Assembly (NCBI RefSeq): GCF_003945595.2
Contig: NW_024104447.1
Coordinates: forward strand, 744,001 to 808,000
DNA from: Pipra filicauda
Taxonomy: Eukaryota > Chordata > Aves > Passeriformes > Pipridae
DNA length: 64,000 bases
Direction: 5' to 3'
The position numbers and the translations under genes are program-made. Of the stretch, positions 16,179-29,999 are shown piece after piece; position 1 is the stretch's first letter, and the number at the start of each line of letters is the position of its first letter. The notes below the pieces were generated by a model, which ran no database searches, was not told where the DNA came from, and saw only the letters and a program-made list of their open reading frames with translations.

Positions 16179-19087
16179 TTTCTGCCTAAAGCCATTTTAC
16201 TTCTGCAGAAGATGGAAAAAATTTGGAAGGTAGGGATCTTTCTGGCTGTCCCAAAAAAACCCAGACCCAACAACACTCCAAAGGATGGCCCTGGACTTGG
16301 ATCAGTGACTGGGGTTGCATCCAAGTCCAGTTGACTTTACACACACAGGCAAGAGCACACTTCTGTGTGATACACAGAATAGCTGGTGGAGAACCCACTT
16401 CCTCAGATAAGGATCTTCCTTGAAAGACAAAGTGGCTGCTAAGACCTGCCTGCATGCAACTGGTGTTAACTGGGCCAGTGGTGACCTCACAGGCAGCAGG
16501 CACTGGAACCCAGCAGCACTGGAACTCAGCGGCACTGGAGCCCAGCTCTGCCTTCTGCGTTTTTGCTGTCTTGAAAACTCTGTGGCCCACAGGAAAAGAA
16601 ATTCAAACACTCTGGATGCCACCAGGGCACCTCCTGTGCCAGGAATGGTTTGGTGACAGCCACAAAAGCTCCCAGAAGCCCGAGGGCTGGGGGGAGCTGA
16701 GGTGCCCGAGCAGAGGAGGCAGCGACAGCAGCACCTGCTCAGCTCCTGCAAACAGCAAACCTGGGGCTGGGGACAGGCAGGGGAAGTCGGGTGGCACAGA
16801 GCCAACCCTGCTGCCATCAGCTCCACTGTGGTGTCTGCAGCCACAGCTGAACAAACCCCACAGGGGTGGGGAGGTGCCTCTGCTGCCAGGAGAGCACCCG
16901 GGAACATCCCGGCAGTGACGGGGACCCGGCACTCAGTTCAGTCCCTTGGAAGAGGACAGGGCTTGGCTGGCCCTGCCAGAGTGTCAGGCTACAGCTGAGA
17001 AACGTGTAGAACCTTCCCTGTGCTCCCTGTGAGGGGGCTCTGCCTGGCCAGCTGAAGGGCTGGTCTGTTCAGGGTGTGTTTGGCTGAGGCAGAGACCAGC
17101 AGTTAAATCCAATACCAGAGGGCAAATGTCTCTCCCCTGGAATTGAGAGCTGCTTGGTGTTTGGTGACAGGCAACTGGGCAAACACACTGAGCTGTTTAG
17201 GTGCCAACACAACCTGTCCAGACAGGCCCAGCTCGCCAGGGTCCCCCCACACCTCTGCCCCCCGCGCTGTGGCCTTGGGCTGCCCAGACTGAGCCTGAGA
17301 CAGGGGGCTTGTGTGTGTTCCTCTGGCATATATGTTACATTATATGGCCTCTGGGAATAGGCCAGCTTCAGTTTTTCCAGTTTTTAATCACATTCCTGGC
17401 ATAAATGTGGCAAGTCCTGTCTGGCAGCTCACACAACCGAGGCAAGTCCAGCTCCCCGGGAAGCCCAGCCCAGGCTCTCCAGGGCAGCCCCAGCACTGAA
17501 CTGTGCAAACGAGGGGCTGAACCAGCTCTGCGAGGGGCTGACACACTCCTGCAGCCCTCAGACACCAATCTGGGCCTTGGCTGTTATTTATGCAGCAGTT
17601 TCGAGTTGTAAAAGGACGAATTTGCAGTTTTTCCTTTCTTTAGATGAGCCATCTAGACCCAGGTCCCAGGTTTAAGTGCTACATAGGGTGAGGTACAGTT
17701 TGGTTTTGGTCCTGTGGGCAGGGAACAGCCAGTTTGGTCTTCTGGTCACACACTGGGGAGGGCTGGCAGTCCACCAGTGCTCTCAGCAAGTTATCCTGGT
17801 TCCTCACCAGGAAAGGGAGGTGGCCTGAATGCTTTAAAAAAGACTTCTCTTAGGAGGGGGACATTTGAGAAAGGAGAAAGGCCAGGAGAACAAGGGCTGG
17901 AGAGGTGACCATGAGCCCTGGTTTGGTGTTTTCACCCCAGGTATCACCCACTGCCCTCAACAACAGCCCCTTCCAGGTACCTGCAATGTGTGTTCACTGA
18001 ATATCAACTCTGAGCTCGTTACCTTCACTTTTCTGACCATAACCACATTTAAAAGGCATTGCTAAAGATCAAAGCTTCAGCCTCCTCCACAAAGTCTGAC
18101 TTAGAAGAGACAAAAATGCTGAGTACCTGAACCATCCTGCCATGGAAAGATCACTTCCACCTCTAGAGGAGTGACTTTCTTCTTTCCTCTCCCCCCCCCC
18201 AATAATATAATTTCATCACTCCTAATCCTGAGAGAAAATCACTCCCAAAATATTTTTGCAAAGAGAGTGTTACCAACACTGACCCAGCTCCTGAAGGGCC
18301 CAGAGCTACGATGCAAAGCCCCAAACCAGGAGCAGGAGCAGCTCCCACACGGCCTGAAACCGTTTTTGCACCGAGGAGCAGTGAGTAGAGCTGGCTTTGG
18401 CTCTGCAGTGCTCCAAGTCAGCACTTCTGCTGCCAGCAGCTCACAGAGCAGAGATAACATCGGACTGGCAAGAAAATGAGCCCAATACACAATTCAAAAA
18501 GGAGCAGGGTCTGTGTTGGCCTTGGGCAGCACATTGGGATGGATCAGGCACTGAACTGGGAGGCAGGAAGGCAGTGTTATCTCCTCCCTGCCCTGACTCT
18601 CCAGGTAACCTTTGGGAATCATTCCCCTCTCCAGGCCTTTTTCCTCCCCTCAGCCCTCTGCTGCCCTGCCCTGTGCACCCTGTGGGTTCAGAGCCTTGGC
18701 CACTGCTGTTCCTGGGACACCAACAGGGATATTTGGGATGTACTCTGATACATCCACTCTCCCCAGAGCACCTGACCAAACCAAAAAGGAACCCCTCTAC
18801 AGCTTTCCCAGCCCATTTCTCTCCAGGTTTGCTGCCACTGCTCCCCCTTCCTTTCCCTACAGGATAGGCTGTGACTGGGGCAGGAACTCCACAGAACTCC
18901 CCTTGGAAAATTACAGTCCTGGGCATTTTATTGCCAACAACCACAATCCATTTTGTGCCCTTCATAACCAATTTAGGTTCTGCTTGGAGGTTTTCCTGGA
19001 TGCAGCTGGAGATCCATCCTAACAGCCTGTGAATCCAGAGGGATCAGAGCCATCCCTGCCAAAGGGCTCTTCCCTCTTTTATTTACT

Positions 19088-19130
19088 TGCCCAGGGACAC
19101 CTTCCGCTAGCCCAGGCTGCCCAGAGCCCC
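19088..19130 (-). mobile_element. possible CR1 remnant
   Basis: About 40 bp resembling the inner CR1 3' region read in reverse (CAGGGACACCTTCCGCTAGC, then CCAGGCTGCCCAGAGCCCC). The 3' octamers are missing, so this is a weak call. Confidence 0.4.
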
Positions 19131-20132
19131 CTTCCCTGCTGCAGCAGCACTAAGGATTGAGAAGGCAGCAAACTGTGTCCAAATCTCTGCAGATTTGAGG
19201 ATTTCTGTGTGGATAAAAGAGGGCTTTCTTTAATTATTTTAGACATCCCACACTGCATTTTGCTCCAGTCTGCACTGGAGACTCAGTCACAGCTCCAAAG
19301 CACATCAGTGACACAGACAAACTGCCACCCCACTTCTCCTGCAGCTCAGGCTGCCTTGCCTTCCCTTTCCACCCAGGGTGCTACATCCAAGGGCAACTTG
19401 GAGCACAGCATCACTCCTTCATAAATAAGGAACAAATGGGAAACCACAACTTGGTAACTCGTGCTAGGTGGAAACAAAGCAGGAGCAAGAATGGCAGAAA
19501 TAGAAAAACCATACTGAAAAGTAGTAAAACCCACTGAAATTAGGCAGCTAAAAATTGGGGCAAAATAATTTCGCAAAACTTCTCATAGGGCATTCTATGT
19601 ATTTCTTTTTGATTGTTATTGTTATGTTCACTGTTCCCACGAAATTTCATATCAAGCAGGTAAAAGAAGGCTGCTATAATCAATGCTCAATTATTTTGAT
19701 CTCAGGATCCCCAAAACCTGACTCAAAAAGATAAAAAATTAAATCATTCCTCTGTACCTCACTTTGCAAGAAAGCACTTGACTTCAGGCACACGTTTATA
19801 GGATCTGCACTAATGACTTTTTTTCTCAGTCTAGACTTCACATGAACGGTTTCAGAGCCTATTTTGGTTTGTTTCCAACCAAGTGGGAATAACCAGGTGA
19901 CAGTATTCCTTCCCAACAAGTTGCTGCATTAAGGCTGATGATAAGGGGGCTCAGAGCAGCCCTGGAGCTGTGGGAAATCCACTGGAGAAGCCTCTGATGA
20001 GTCTCAACACAGGACCAGGGGAGGAGGTGGCATTAAACAAGAACCTGCCCAAGTTATTGCTGTGGCCTCTTGACCTCTGGAAAGGAATATGGGGAAATGT
20101 GGGGCTGGAGAGACTGGGGGAGTCTGATAGAG

Positions 20133-20646
20133 CATCCCATCTCCATCAGACATCATCCCATCTCCATCAGACATCATCCCATCTCCATCAGACATCATCC
20201 CATCTCCATCAGACACATCATCCCATCTCCATCAGACATCATCCCATCTCCATCAGACATCATCCCATCTCCATCAGACATCATCCCATCTCCATCTCAT
20301 CCCATCACACACATCATCCCATCTCCATCACACACATCATCCCATCACACACATCATCCCATCTCCATCACACACATCATCCCATCTCCATCAGACATCA
20401 TCCCATCTCCATCAGACATCATCCTATCTCCATCACACACATCATCCCATCTCCATCACACACATCATCCCATCTCCATCAGACATCATCCCATCTCCAT
20501 CACACACATCATCCCATCTCCATCACACACATCATCCCATCTCCATCAGACACATCATCCCATCTCCATCACACACATCATCCCATCTCCATCAGACATC
20601 ATCCCATCTCCATCAGACATCATCCCATCTCCACCACACACATCCC
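20133..20646. repeat. 21-23 bp minisatellite
   Basis: About 24 tandem copies of a unit beginning CATCCCATCTCCATCA, in a 21-bp form (ending GACAT) and a longer form with an extra CA pair (ending CACACAT or GACACAT). Because 21 is divisible by three, it leaves open frames that read as HPISIRH-like or HLHQTSS-like repeats. I do not treat these as genes. Confidence 0.97.
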
Positions 20647-22440
20647 CAAATCCTGGAGCTGGGCAGCAGCTCTTCCTTTCTAGAGCACAGCAGCTCTGCT
20701 CTGGAGCCTGGAACATCCCTGCCAGGCTCCAGCTGACTCAGCCCTTCCCTGGGCTGGGATAGGGATTTCCCTGAGCACTCCTGACTTCTCCAGTGCTTCC
20801 CACCCTGCCGGTACCAACACAGGGACCTGGGGTGAGGTGTCTGCCCATCAGGACAAACCACAGCTCCTGGCTTCTGTTCCCAGAAGGTTTGGGAGGATTC
20901 CTGCCCAGTTCTGCCAACCAGGACACGTGAGATGATTTAGGATGAGGGCTGAGCGCTGGAGGTAGAGCAGGAAGCTTGTCCCAGGTGCTGGAAGCTCTGC
21001 CATGGCTGTAGCTTGAGCCAGGGTTCTTGTTTTAGCAGCTAATTTCACTACAAAAGGATTCACCTCCACCAATGAACAGCCTAACCCTGCTAAGGCTGAG
21101 GACTGTATGATCTCTCAAGATCTTTTCCAAGCCATGTCATGTTCCCAGAAAATCAGTCAGCCTTTGCCACGTATTAACACTCCCCTCAGCCACTTTGCTG
21201 TGCTGTTATCTCCACTCATCTCTGCCCACAGCTTTTCTCCTCCAAAGTTCTATTTTTCTTCTCACTAAGCCTTGACGTTGTGTGGGTGATTGCAGTCAAA
21301 TCCACCTGGGTTTAGCTCACTATCCCCTTAATTTTATTTTTTTTCCCTCGCTTTTGTAAAATAATTGACTTGTGCGGAGCAGATGTGTTTGTAAACACAG
21401 ACACATGGATCCAACTGCGAACATTCCCACTTCAGTAAATATTATTGCAGTGTTTTTATGGGCTTTGCTGCTGAAGACACGGCAAGGCAAACTGCAGGAT
21501 GGTTTCAGAGTCTGGCTTCCTGACAACTCCAGACTAGCCCGGAGCATAAACGCAGTGTCTGCTGCTCTGAAATCCTGTGCTGAGCTCAGCTTTGTTCTCA
21601 GCACCCACTGCCCAGCTCTTGATGTGGTGCCAGGGGCTGCTTTCCAGGGGCAAATATTTCAGCAGGGGTTTGCAGACTGACCAAGCACTTTGTGTCAGGA
21701 AGCTTGAGCTCACTTTGAGCTGCATCTGCCTGTTGCAACAGTGCCACCTTTTCTCTCAAAGCAGAGCTTTTGGGTGCTATTTTTACTCATATCAGAAACT
21801 GAGACTATCTGAGGATAGTGCTGGTTTTGTTTTCCATATTCAAAGATAAATTGAAGTTTTTAAATATAAATGATTCACCCTAGAAAGGAAAACAATAAAT
21901 GGAGAAACCAAAAGTAGTGGGGGGTTGAGAGAGAGGGCACGTCCATCTCTGTGCCTCCTCTTTAGCCGCCTAGGAAAAGGACAGCAAGTGGAGTGTGAAA
22001 AGCATGAGGGAATAGGTGCAAACCATAAAATCTTATCTTTTCATTTTGGGTTCCTACTGCCAGAGCACTGGAAACTGTGAGAAGAGTGTTCTCCCAGGAA
22101 TTCAAGATCAGGGAGGTGGCACTTTGGGGAGACATAAATATTTCAGGTTTGACTCACAGCTCCAGCAGTGCCCATTCATTATTTTTCATTCCACTTTGAT
22201 ACCATTGTTACATTCACAAACCCCGCCAGAGTATCCTGTTTTGTTCCCTGACACCATTCCCTGCACAATCGCAGGAAGCCCATCAGGAAACCTTCATCAG
22301 GGGCTGTTGTGTTTCCATCTGCAGAGAACAAAACAGGCACGTTCAGCCCAAGATGACTGAGCCCAGACTAAGGAAAAACAGCAGTGTCTCCAGGAGCGAG
22401 CCCAGCGTGTGCTGCTCTGAGAGCCCAGGGCAGTGCTCAG

Positions 22441-22512
22441 CACCCTCACCTGGGGAGAGCTCAGCACCCTCACCTGGGGAGAGCTCAGCACCCTCACCTG
22501 GGGAGAGCTCAG
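22441..22512. repeat. 24-bp tandem repeat, 3 copies
   Basis: Three exact copies of a 24-bp unit starting CACCCTCACCTGGGGAGAGC at 22441, 22465 and 22489. Perfect identity suggests recent expansion. Confidence 0.95.
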
Positions 22513-25500
22513 CCATGGGAAGGCTCAGCCAGAAGGAAATCGAGAGCACAACCCAGGCCTGGCATCTCCAGTGCACAGAGCAGGGTCTGGGTGCTGGATC
22601 AGAGGGGCAAACACAAGTCCAGCACAGTCTTGCAGCTGAATCCTAAACCAGATGTGGTTCCTTGGGACTTCCAGCCTTAGGGCTCCAATCTGTGTTCTGG
22701 GTTTGGCACTGAGCTGAGTTTTGGTTAAATCTGTGTTCAGGGTGTTGGTGCTCACGATACTCAGAGCACAGACTCAGGGTTTGAGCCCAGAGCTGGTGAC
22801 TTTGGCTTGGTGTCAAGTGTGCATCCCACAGAGATAAGGGAAAGGGGAAGGTGGGTCAGGACTCACAGGAGCCTATTTCTTCACCAAGAAGCACATACAT
22901 GGTCCTGATACAGCCCTGGGAACCTGATATCTGCCTTTGAGCCAGAAAAATGGCTTTTACTAGGATGGACAAGTCCTGAGGTTGAAATTTTCAAAAGAAC
23001 CTGAAGCCCCACAAATTACACTCACATTTAACAGGAGCTGGGAGCCACAGTCCCTTGAATCCCTCTCAAATATGGGGTTTAAACCTCATGAGAGGAGCAC
23101 TTTGCTGCTGGGCCCATGTTTCCCATTTCCTTGCCCTGCTCACACAGTGCCATCTCTGCCAGGCTGGGTGCCTACAGTGATGCCTCCAGCAGCACATCCA
23201 GCCTCTGCTGGCTCCTCATCCCCTTCCCAACTGGTCTCCTGCTCTTGGCAGCAGAACTGAGGCTGCCACCCTGCTGGGATGGCACAGATCCCTGTTTTCC
23301 TTGTGCTCTGAGCCCAGCCCCTGCGGCTCCAGGGCCAGGATTGTTCCTGCCTACGCCTATAGGAAAAGCAGAGATTTTGTGAACAAGCTGCTCGTGGCAT
23401 TCCAAGGAAAACAGCCCAGCAGGATTGCACTGAGATATTTTCTTTGTCAATCTCCATCAAGATATTTGAAGAGGAAAACCCAGTTTACACCAGTTCCCAG
23501 GGGCTTTTCATTTTTTTACAAAGAAACGCTGATGTTTTCATTTTGGTGCAAGAGGAAAGTCCTGGAAGGATTCAGGGATAGCCATCCCTCCTACCTCTTG
23601 GACACACCCTGGCACCTGGGCTGGAACCCAAAGTTAACATTGCACTGCAAAAAGGAGTTGACAAGGTGCTATTCTTCCCACTGATACCAAACACCACAGA
23701 GAAAAGACCACCCTACCAACACTCACATTTCAGGGAACTGCAGCAGGAAAAGAGCCTCTGCTGCCTCTGCTGCAGTGAAGCTGCTGCTGAGGACAAACAT
23801 GCACACTAAATAAACACCTCCAACGGCAGCTCTGGTGCTGCATCTCCAAGAATCAGGCAGACAATGCTGCCTCCTGGCTCACTCAACATCAAAAGTGAGA
23901 GTAAAAAGTAAAAAAAAGGGCTCTTTTGCAGTTGTTTTGATGTCCCCCCTCCTCAGTGTCCCTGTCTGTATGATGCCTGCTCCCCAGAGAGCTCAGGTTT
24001 TGTGAAGTCATCCAGTGTCCTTGGAGCAAGAGGTCATAGAAGTGACCAGTGTTATCCCAGAGCTAGAACTCCCAGACAAAGCAAAACTTACTTTCCTCAA
24101 ACTTCTCCTCCTCTGAGGCTGAGCAAAAAACCCCTCACCAAAATCTCTTATCAGTGCCCATGAACAGTCTGTTGGCCTTATCAGCCTGGGGCTGAGAAAG
24201 GCTTTGAGCCTGGCTCAGATAAATGAGATCTCTTGCTACTGATCCCTTGAGAAGTGATGGAATCATAGAGCAGTCTGAGCCTGGCCCAGGGATGATTTTC
24301 CACACCTGTGAGATCCAATGGCAGGTTCTGCCCTTGGCCCTGGTGATGGAGGGTCCATGGATGAGTCCAGGCCCGAGCTGTGAGCCCATGGTGGGGGGGA
24401 AGCAGAGGCTCCAGGGGGTTTGGGAGGGCTGGGGCTGGGAGCCAGGGCTGCCAGCGGGCAGATCCAAGCCCTGAGCCTGACTCAGTGCTGTGGCTTTGGG
24501 CAGGTCACTCAGCTCTGCCTCCTAAACCTTCTCCTGGGCTGGAGGTGATGCTAGAAAGGTGTATCCAAGGGCCAGTTTGGGGCTGATTCTGTCAGGTTTC
24601 TCCAGGACCTTTGCTCAGACCTCTGTGTGATTCACCCAGCTCTCAGCAGATCCCCACCTTTAGCAATTAATGGGATGGGTTTTTCTGGTTTATTCTGGAT
24701 TTTTAAGTGAAAATCATTAGCTCTGGCTCGATAACTGAAATACAGAGCTGTCAAACTTTACAATGATAGCAGTGATCCCAAAAGACAAAGCCACTATCTC
24801 AGGGGTGCCACGGAGGCACACATGAGGTTGTTCCATTAATTTTACAGCATGGGAACCAACACAAAGCAACCAAACACTTTGCTCAAAATCATTCTGTAGA
24901 GTGTAGCTAAATTAGGATTAAACCCCAGCCCCCCCAGGCTCTCTCTCCTGTGGAGCAGAGGATTTGCCTTTCCATCTGAAGCTTTGGGATGGTTTCTGAG
25001 GTGACTGCAGCATGTTTTCCTCTTGCTGAGGAGTTTCTTACCCTCAGCCCATGGGGACTACCATAAATAAGAAGGAGGCCCCTCAGCACATCTCCATGTT
25101 CTCAGCAGAGCTGATAGGGCTGCTCTTATCTCAAAGGGGGCAAGTCCCCTGAGCTGTGGTGAAAAGCCCTTTATCAGATGGATTTCAAGAGAGTTCTCTC
25201 TGAGATGCAGTTCTGCAGCTCTGGCAGGAAAGGGGGGCTTCTCACTGAGCCTCTGCTTTTGTTTAGTGTTGGGGTGAGGGAGTAGGACAAGGTCCTGTTT
25301 GTGGGGCTGCTCCTCGAGCCTTCCCAAAACAAGGCCGTGCTCCCTGAGCCAGAGGAAAACCCCTGTCAGAACTGGCTTAACGATCCTCGAACATTTCCAT
25401 GCAATTAAAGGCCACATCTGTCTCCCAGACCCCGTCCTCCCGTGCTAATGTACAGACATGAACTAAACAGTCTGTCCTGGCGATCCACAGGGTAACAAAG

Positions 25501-27869
25501 GGGCCCATTCATAACACAGCACTTGGGCTATTTTGTGTGTGTGAAATGAAGGAGAGTTTTGCATTTGGAGAATAACCTGTGGTGGAGCAAGCCAGAGGTT
25601 TCTGCTCTAATAAATCAATCAGCTTCCCCTGGCTAATAAACCTCCAAATTCTGCCTGGGCTGCCCGAGCAGCCGCCTTGCAGAGAGGCACCCACGGCTTT
25701 GGGGCTCAGAGAGACCCTCATTGCTGCTAAAGCTCTTGGAGGATTAAAAAAAATAGATATCAACTTGGTTGGGATTTTTTTTAAGCCACTGAAGAGGACT
25801 TATCCCTGCCCAGGGAATTTGGGTGTCACCCCTGTGGCCTGAGCTGTGTTAGTCAGTGGGTTGGCATCTCACCACTGGCTCTTGAGCTGGGTCAAAGCCT
25901 CTGGTTCTGCTTTTGTTAAAAAAATGGCAGCACTGCAGAAAAAATAACCCACCACACAACCAAGCACCCTTCAAAGCCCCATTTCTGCTTTTAGTGACAC
26001 TGAGAGCTTAAAAAGAAAGAAAATACTTCGAGGCACACCTTGGCTCAGTCCCAAACCAACACCAACCGTATGTTTTTCCCTGACTAAGAGTTTCAGGCAG
26101 TACCTGAAGTTTGTCCAGATGGATTGTTTAACATGTTACTTGGAAAAGCCACGGGAATGAGCTGTTAGGCGAGTATTTTCCTCTTTCCTGAGCCCAGTTC
26201 TTGGCACATTTAGCCATGGTCTGTGTCTCTGTCTCTTAGAGCTTTCACAGCACAAACAAATACACTGCTCATGTTCACACCTCAAGGTACCTCATTTCCT
26301 CAGCTTTCAAGCAAGCAGGAAATGTACAGGAAGCAGAGACAAGATGGTCCTGTGGTTTCAGTACTAGACTGATATTTGGGGAATGTGGCCTCATTTACCA
26401 TCTAGGCAGCAAAATTATTTGTTCAACTCAAGCAGAAGTGTAAAGTGAGGGGTAAAACTGGCTGTCAAGGCCACAGGGTAAGAGATGGACAAACCTAGAA
26501 CGTGGTGACACATCCTCGTCATATCCTAAGAAATTGTGGGGGCTGAAAGAAGTTTTCCAATCCTGATGTTGAACAGAAGGTCAAAACAATTATCCAGAGA
26601 AGTCCACCTTGAGTTAACTGAAACATTTTGTTTCAGATATTCTCAATGTTTTGTTGCAGTTTTAACCTTTTCAGTTTTCTTAAAATATTGCAATTGGCTT
26701 TTGTTTCCAACTAAAGAGTAGTTTCAAAAGAAAACCTGAGAAACTTGAGAAAGCACCAAGCAGGGCTTTGATCAGACTGTCAAAACCCTGCCTTTCCAGT
26801 GAATTGGAGGGCTTTGATAAATTTGCATTTTTCTGATGAAAAGCCACTGATTGGAAAAAGTCAGACCTTATCTAACATGAATCTCCTTGTGCAAGTCCCT
26901 GACACACAGTGAATTCTGTCACAGTGTTTGGAGACAGGGCCAGATGAAGCCTTTTTTGGCTTTCCACTGTGCCAGCAAAGCCAGTGGAAACTTTGCCTTT
27001 GCCTTTGGGGTGATGGATGATCCAACCTCCCCTGTAACTTTGTATTTGTGTCTTTAATGTGAATGCATGAATGGCTCCAACCCAAATGCCCAGAGGATGT
27101 GTCCTGGTAAAATTGCAATATTCAAGTCTGTAGAGTTTTAATCCTATTTTTAATAACTTATACAAACACCTAAAGAGGTCATTAAATGCTTAGAAATAAT
27201 TTAAGAAGATCTGTTCAGTTTTTGACTCTGGCAGATGCCATTTGCCTATGCAGGTACCTCAATGTCATTAACATTTGGCATTTTGATATCGTGGTGACTA
27301 AAACTACATCACGTTCCTCTCCTGGAAGGGAGTGGAGATCTCAGAGAGACATCAGGACAAAAGAAAAGTGCTTTTCCTGTTGGGGAACCCTGACACAGAG
27401 TGCCCTGAGCCACATCCTGGGGGAGTCTGATCTTCCTCAGCTCTCAGGAGCACAGTGGTGCTCCCAAGAAATCAGAGTTTTGGGAAGGTCCCACGTGAAC
27501 ACCCAAGGCAAGCAGCACATGTTCCTCATGGCAGGTCTAACAGTCATTTCCTCAGCACCATCCTCTCCAGACGGAGGGTTTTCCAGCGCTCAGGAATTCA
27601 GCAGTGCCCCCTCGGCCCTGCCCTGGCTCTTCCTGGGAGTTTGTGGGGATGGGGATGAGTTTGTCTTCAACGGGACAACAAAGAGGTTTGAAACCTTGCT
27701 TTGGATGATGTCCAGAGGATGGACAGTGAGAAAGGGAATCTATTCCTCACACAAATAGAGCTTTGAGGGGATCTGGGACCTGCTTGGAGACCTGCTGACA
27801 AACCTCATGGAGATGCTACAAAACAGGGTAAGTGGTGAAAAGGACATTTTGGGGAAAGCACCTCAAAAC

Positions 27870-27968
27870 TAGAATCAGAGAATCCCAGAATGCTTTGAGT
27901 TAGAGGGGACCTTAAAGATCAGCTCATTCCACCCCCCTACAATGGGCAGGGATACATTCCACTAGAAA
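27870..27968 (-). mobile_element. CR1 LINE 3' fragment
   Basis: Minus-oriented copy about 100 bp long: AGAATCAGAGAATCCCAGAA, TTAGAGGGGACCTTAAAGAT and ACAATGGGCAGGGATACATT in plus-strand reading. It is truncated after CCACTAG. Confidence 0.88.
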
Positions 27969-28298
27969 TCAGTGGATGCAAAGCACTGTGTGAGAGCTGG
28001 GGATGAATGATCCAGAGAACACAGGAAGGAGTTCGATGTAGTTTTACACACACACAGAAAGTGCAGTTCTCAGAAGAAAGCTCTGAAGGGGAGATGGTGA
28101 CATTACAGCAGCACTGTGAGAGATCTGGGGAGACATCAGAGCCCCTCTTGTGCCTCAGAGCTGTAAATGTTCAACTCTTCCCCCAAACTCTCCCCTTTTG
28201 GTTGGGAATGAGAAGTTAAGATGGGTAAATTCACTGACATGGGCACCCCCAAAAATAAACATTAATGCTGCCAAAGTGCTGCCTATGGGTGGGAGAGT

Positions 28299-28884
28299 CA
28301 CAGAGCCATGGAATGCCAGAACCATGGAATGCCAGAGCCATGGAATCCCAGAGCTATGGAATCACAGAACCATGGAATCCTAGAGCCATGGAATCCCAGA
28401 ACCATGGAATCCTAGAGCCATGGAATCCCAGAGCCATGGAATCCCAGAACCATGGAATCCTAGAGCCATGGAATCACAGAGCCATGGAACCACAGAGCCA
28501 TGGAATGCCAGAGCCATGGAATCCCAGAGCCATGGAATCCCAGAGCCATGGCATCCCAGAGCCATGGAATGCCAGAGTCATGGAATGCCAGAGCCATGGA
28601 ATCCCAGAACCATGGAATCCCAGAGCCATGGAATGCCAGAGCCATGGAACCACAGAGCCATAGAACCACAGAGCCATAGAATCAATCCTGGAGCCATGAA
28701 ATCACAGAACCATGGAATCCAAGAGCCATGGAATCCAAGAGCCATGGAATCCCAGAGTCATGGAATCACAGAGTCATGGAATCACAGAACCATGGAATCC
28801 AAGAGCCATGGAATCCCAGAGCCATGAAGTCACAGAGCCATTGAATCACAGAGCCATAAAAACACAGAGCCATGGAATCCCAGA
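28299..28884. repeat. 16-bp minisatellite derived from a CR1 tail
   Basis: About 36 copies of a 16-bp unit, typical form AGCCATGGAATCCCAG, with variants at a few positions. The unit is two diverged CR1 octamers read in reverse, and the array lies just past the 3' end of the minus-oriented CR1 at 28926-29105. A 16-bp period keeps three frames open on each strand, giving apparent proteins with repeated HGIPEPWN-like segments. These are artefacts. Confidence 0.95.
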
Positions 28885-28925
28885 AATAACCTGGAATGAG
28901 GAGGGTATACGAATGTGACTTATTA

Positions 28926-29105
28926 TATCACAGAATCCCAGAATGGTTTGGGTTGGAAGGTCCATAACGTCCATCTCATCCCACCCCCTGCCATGGGCAG
29001 GGACACCTTCCACCAGCCCAGGTTGCTCCAAACCCTGTCCAACCTGGTCTTGGACACTTCCAGGGATGGGGCAGTGGGGAGGAACAGGTTGGGCTGCCTG
29101 GAAAC
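28926..29105 (-). mobile_element. CR1 LINE 3' fragment
   Basis: Minus-oriented CR1 body: ATCACAGAATCCCAGAATGG, CCACCCCCTGCCATGGGCAG, CCTTCCACCAGCCCAGGTTG and CTTGGACACTTCCAGGGATG in plus-strand reading. The approximately 40 bp between it and the 16-bp array (28885-28925) resembles the flank of another CR1 at 30735-30778. Confidence 0.92.
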
Positions 29106-29999
29106 AGGAGTCATCTTCCAGCAAGATCTGGTAGAGCAGAAGATTATTTGTGCTAATATTCTAATTATACAGATAAATGTAGGTGTGGTGGAGCAGAGAC
29201 AGTGGAGATCATGGACAGATACATTTTCCATGTCTTATACTGATGTAATTATAGATACTTTACTCTCCCCTGCTCCTTCTCCATGTCACAGCAGACACAG
29301 CATATTTAGGAATGCCAAGGGACCTCAGGGATAACCAGGGGAGCAACTTTTTCAGTGTCATCAAAGAAAAATGTTAGTGGGTGTTGTTAAACATGTCCAA
29401 ATATTGCCTGGCTTTATCTCACAACCAAAGGTCGTTTAGGGGGGGATTTCACACCGTTTTCTCATCTGTAAAAGACTTTCCTTTAACATGAGGCACAGAG
29501 ATGTCACTCCCTGGGGATCAAACAGCACAACTGCAGCACAGACAGGCTGAGAGCCCAGTTCTTTGGGTTCTCCTGACGCTGAGCCAGAGTGGGATGTGTC
29601 AACAAGGTGTTTTCTTTAGGGACGTCTTCAAAGGCAAAAATATGAATCAGGCAAACAAAACACATCTTATCCCTCATTAAAGCTTTGAAAATCCCACTCT
29701 CTGCCTTATCCCAGTGAATATAAAATTGCAGGGAGGTAAAGCCTCAATAGGCAGAGCAGGGACAGAGCATTCTGTCTCTGTTTCATTCATCAGCCCTTTC
29801 TCCCCAGCCTTGCCTGCAATTCCCATTTCCTTCCTCGCCTCTCATGAAACGCATCCATTGCACACACCCACTCTGCCTCATTTGCCACATTCTCAAGCTG
29901 TTTGACAATGATCTTTTTTAAAAATCTGCTGTTCTTTTTCTCATGGGCAGCAGCAAAGGGATTAGTTGGGTCCTGGTTCCTGCCACAGACGGGGCAGTT

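Noticed and set aside
20070..20762. Open frames of 230-237 codons with HPISIRH-like repeats
   Set aside because: They are read through the 21-bp minisatellite; the period is divisible by three and no non-repeat domain is present.
28265..28918. Several overlapping frames with HGIPEPWN-like repeats on both strands
   Set aside because: They are artefacts of the 16-bp CR1-derived array, open in three frames per strand.
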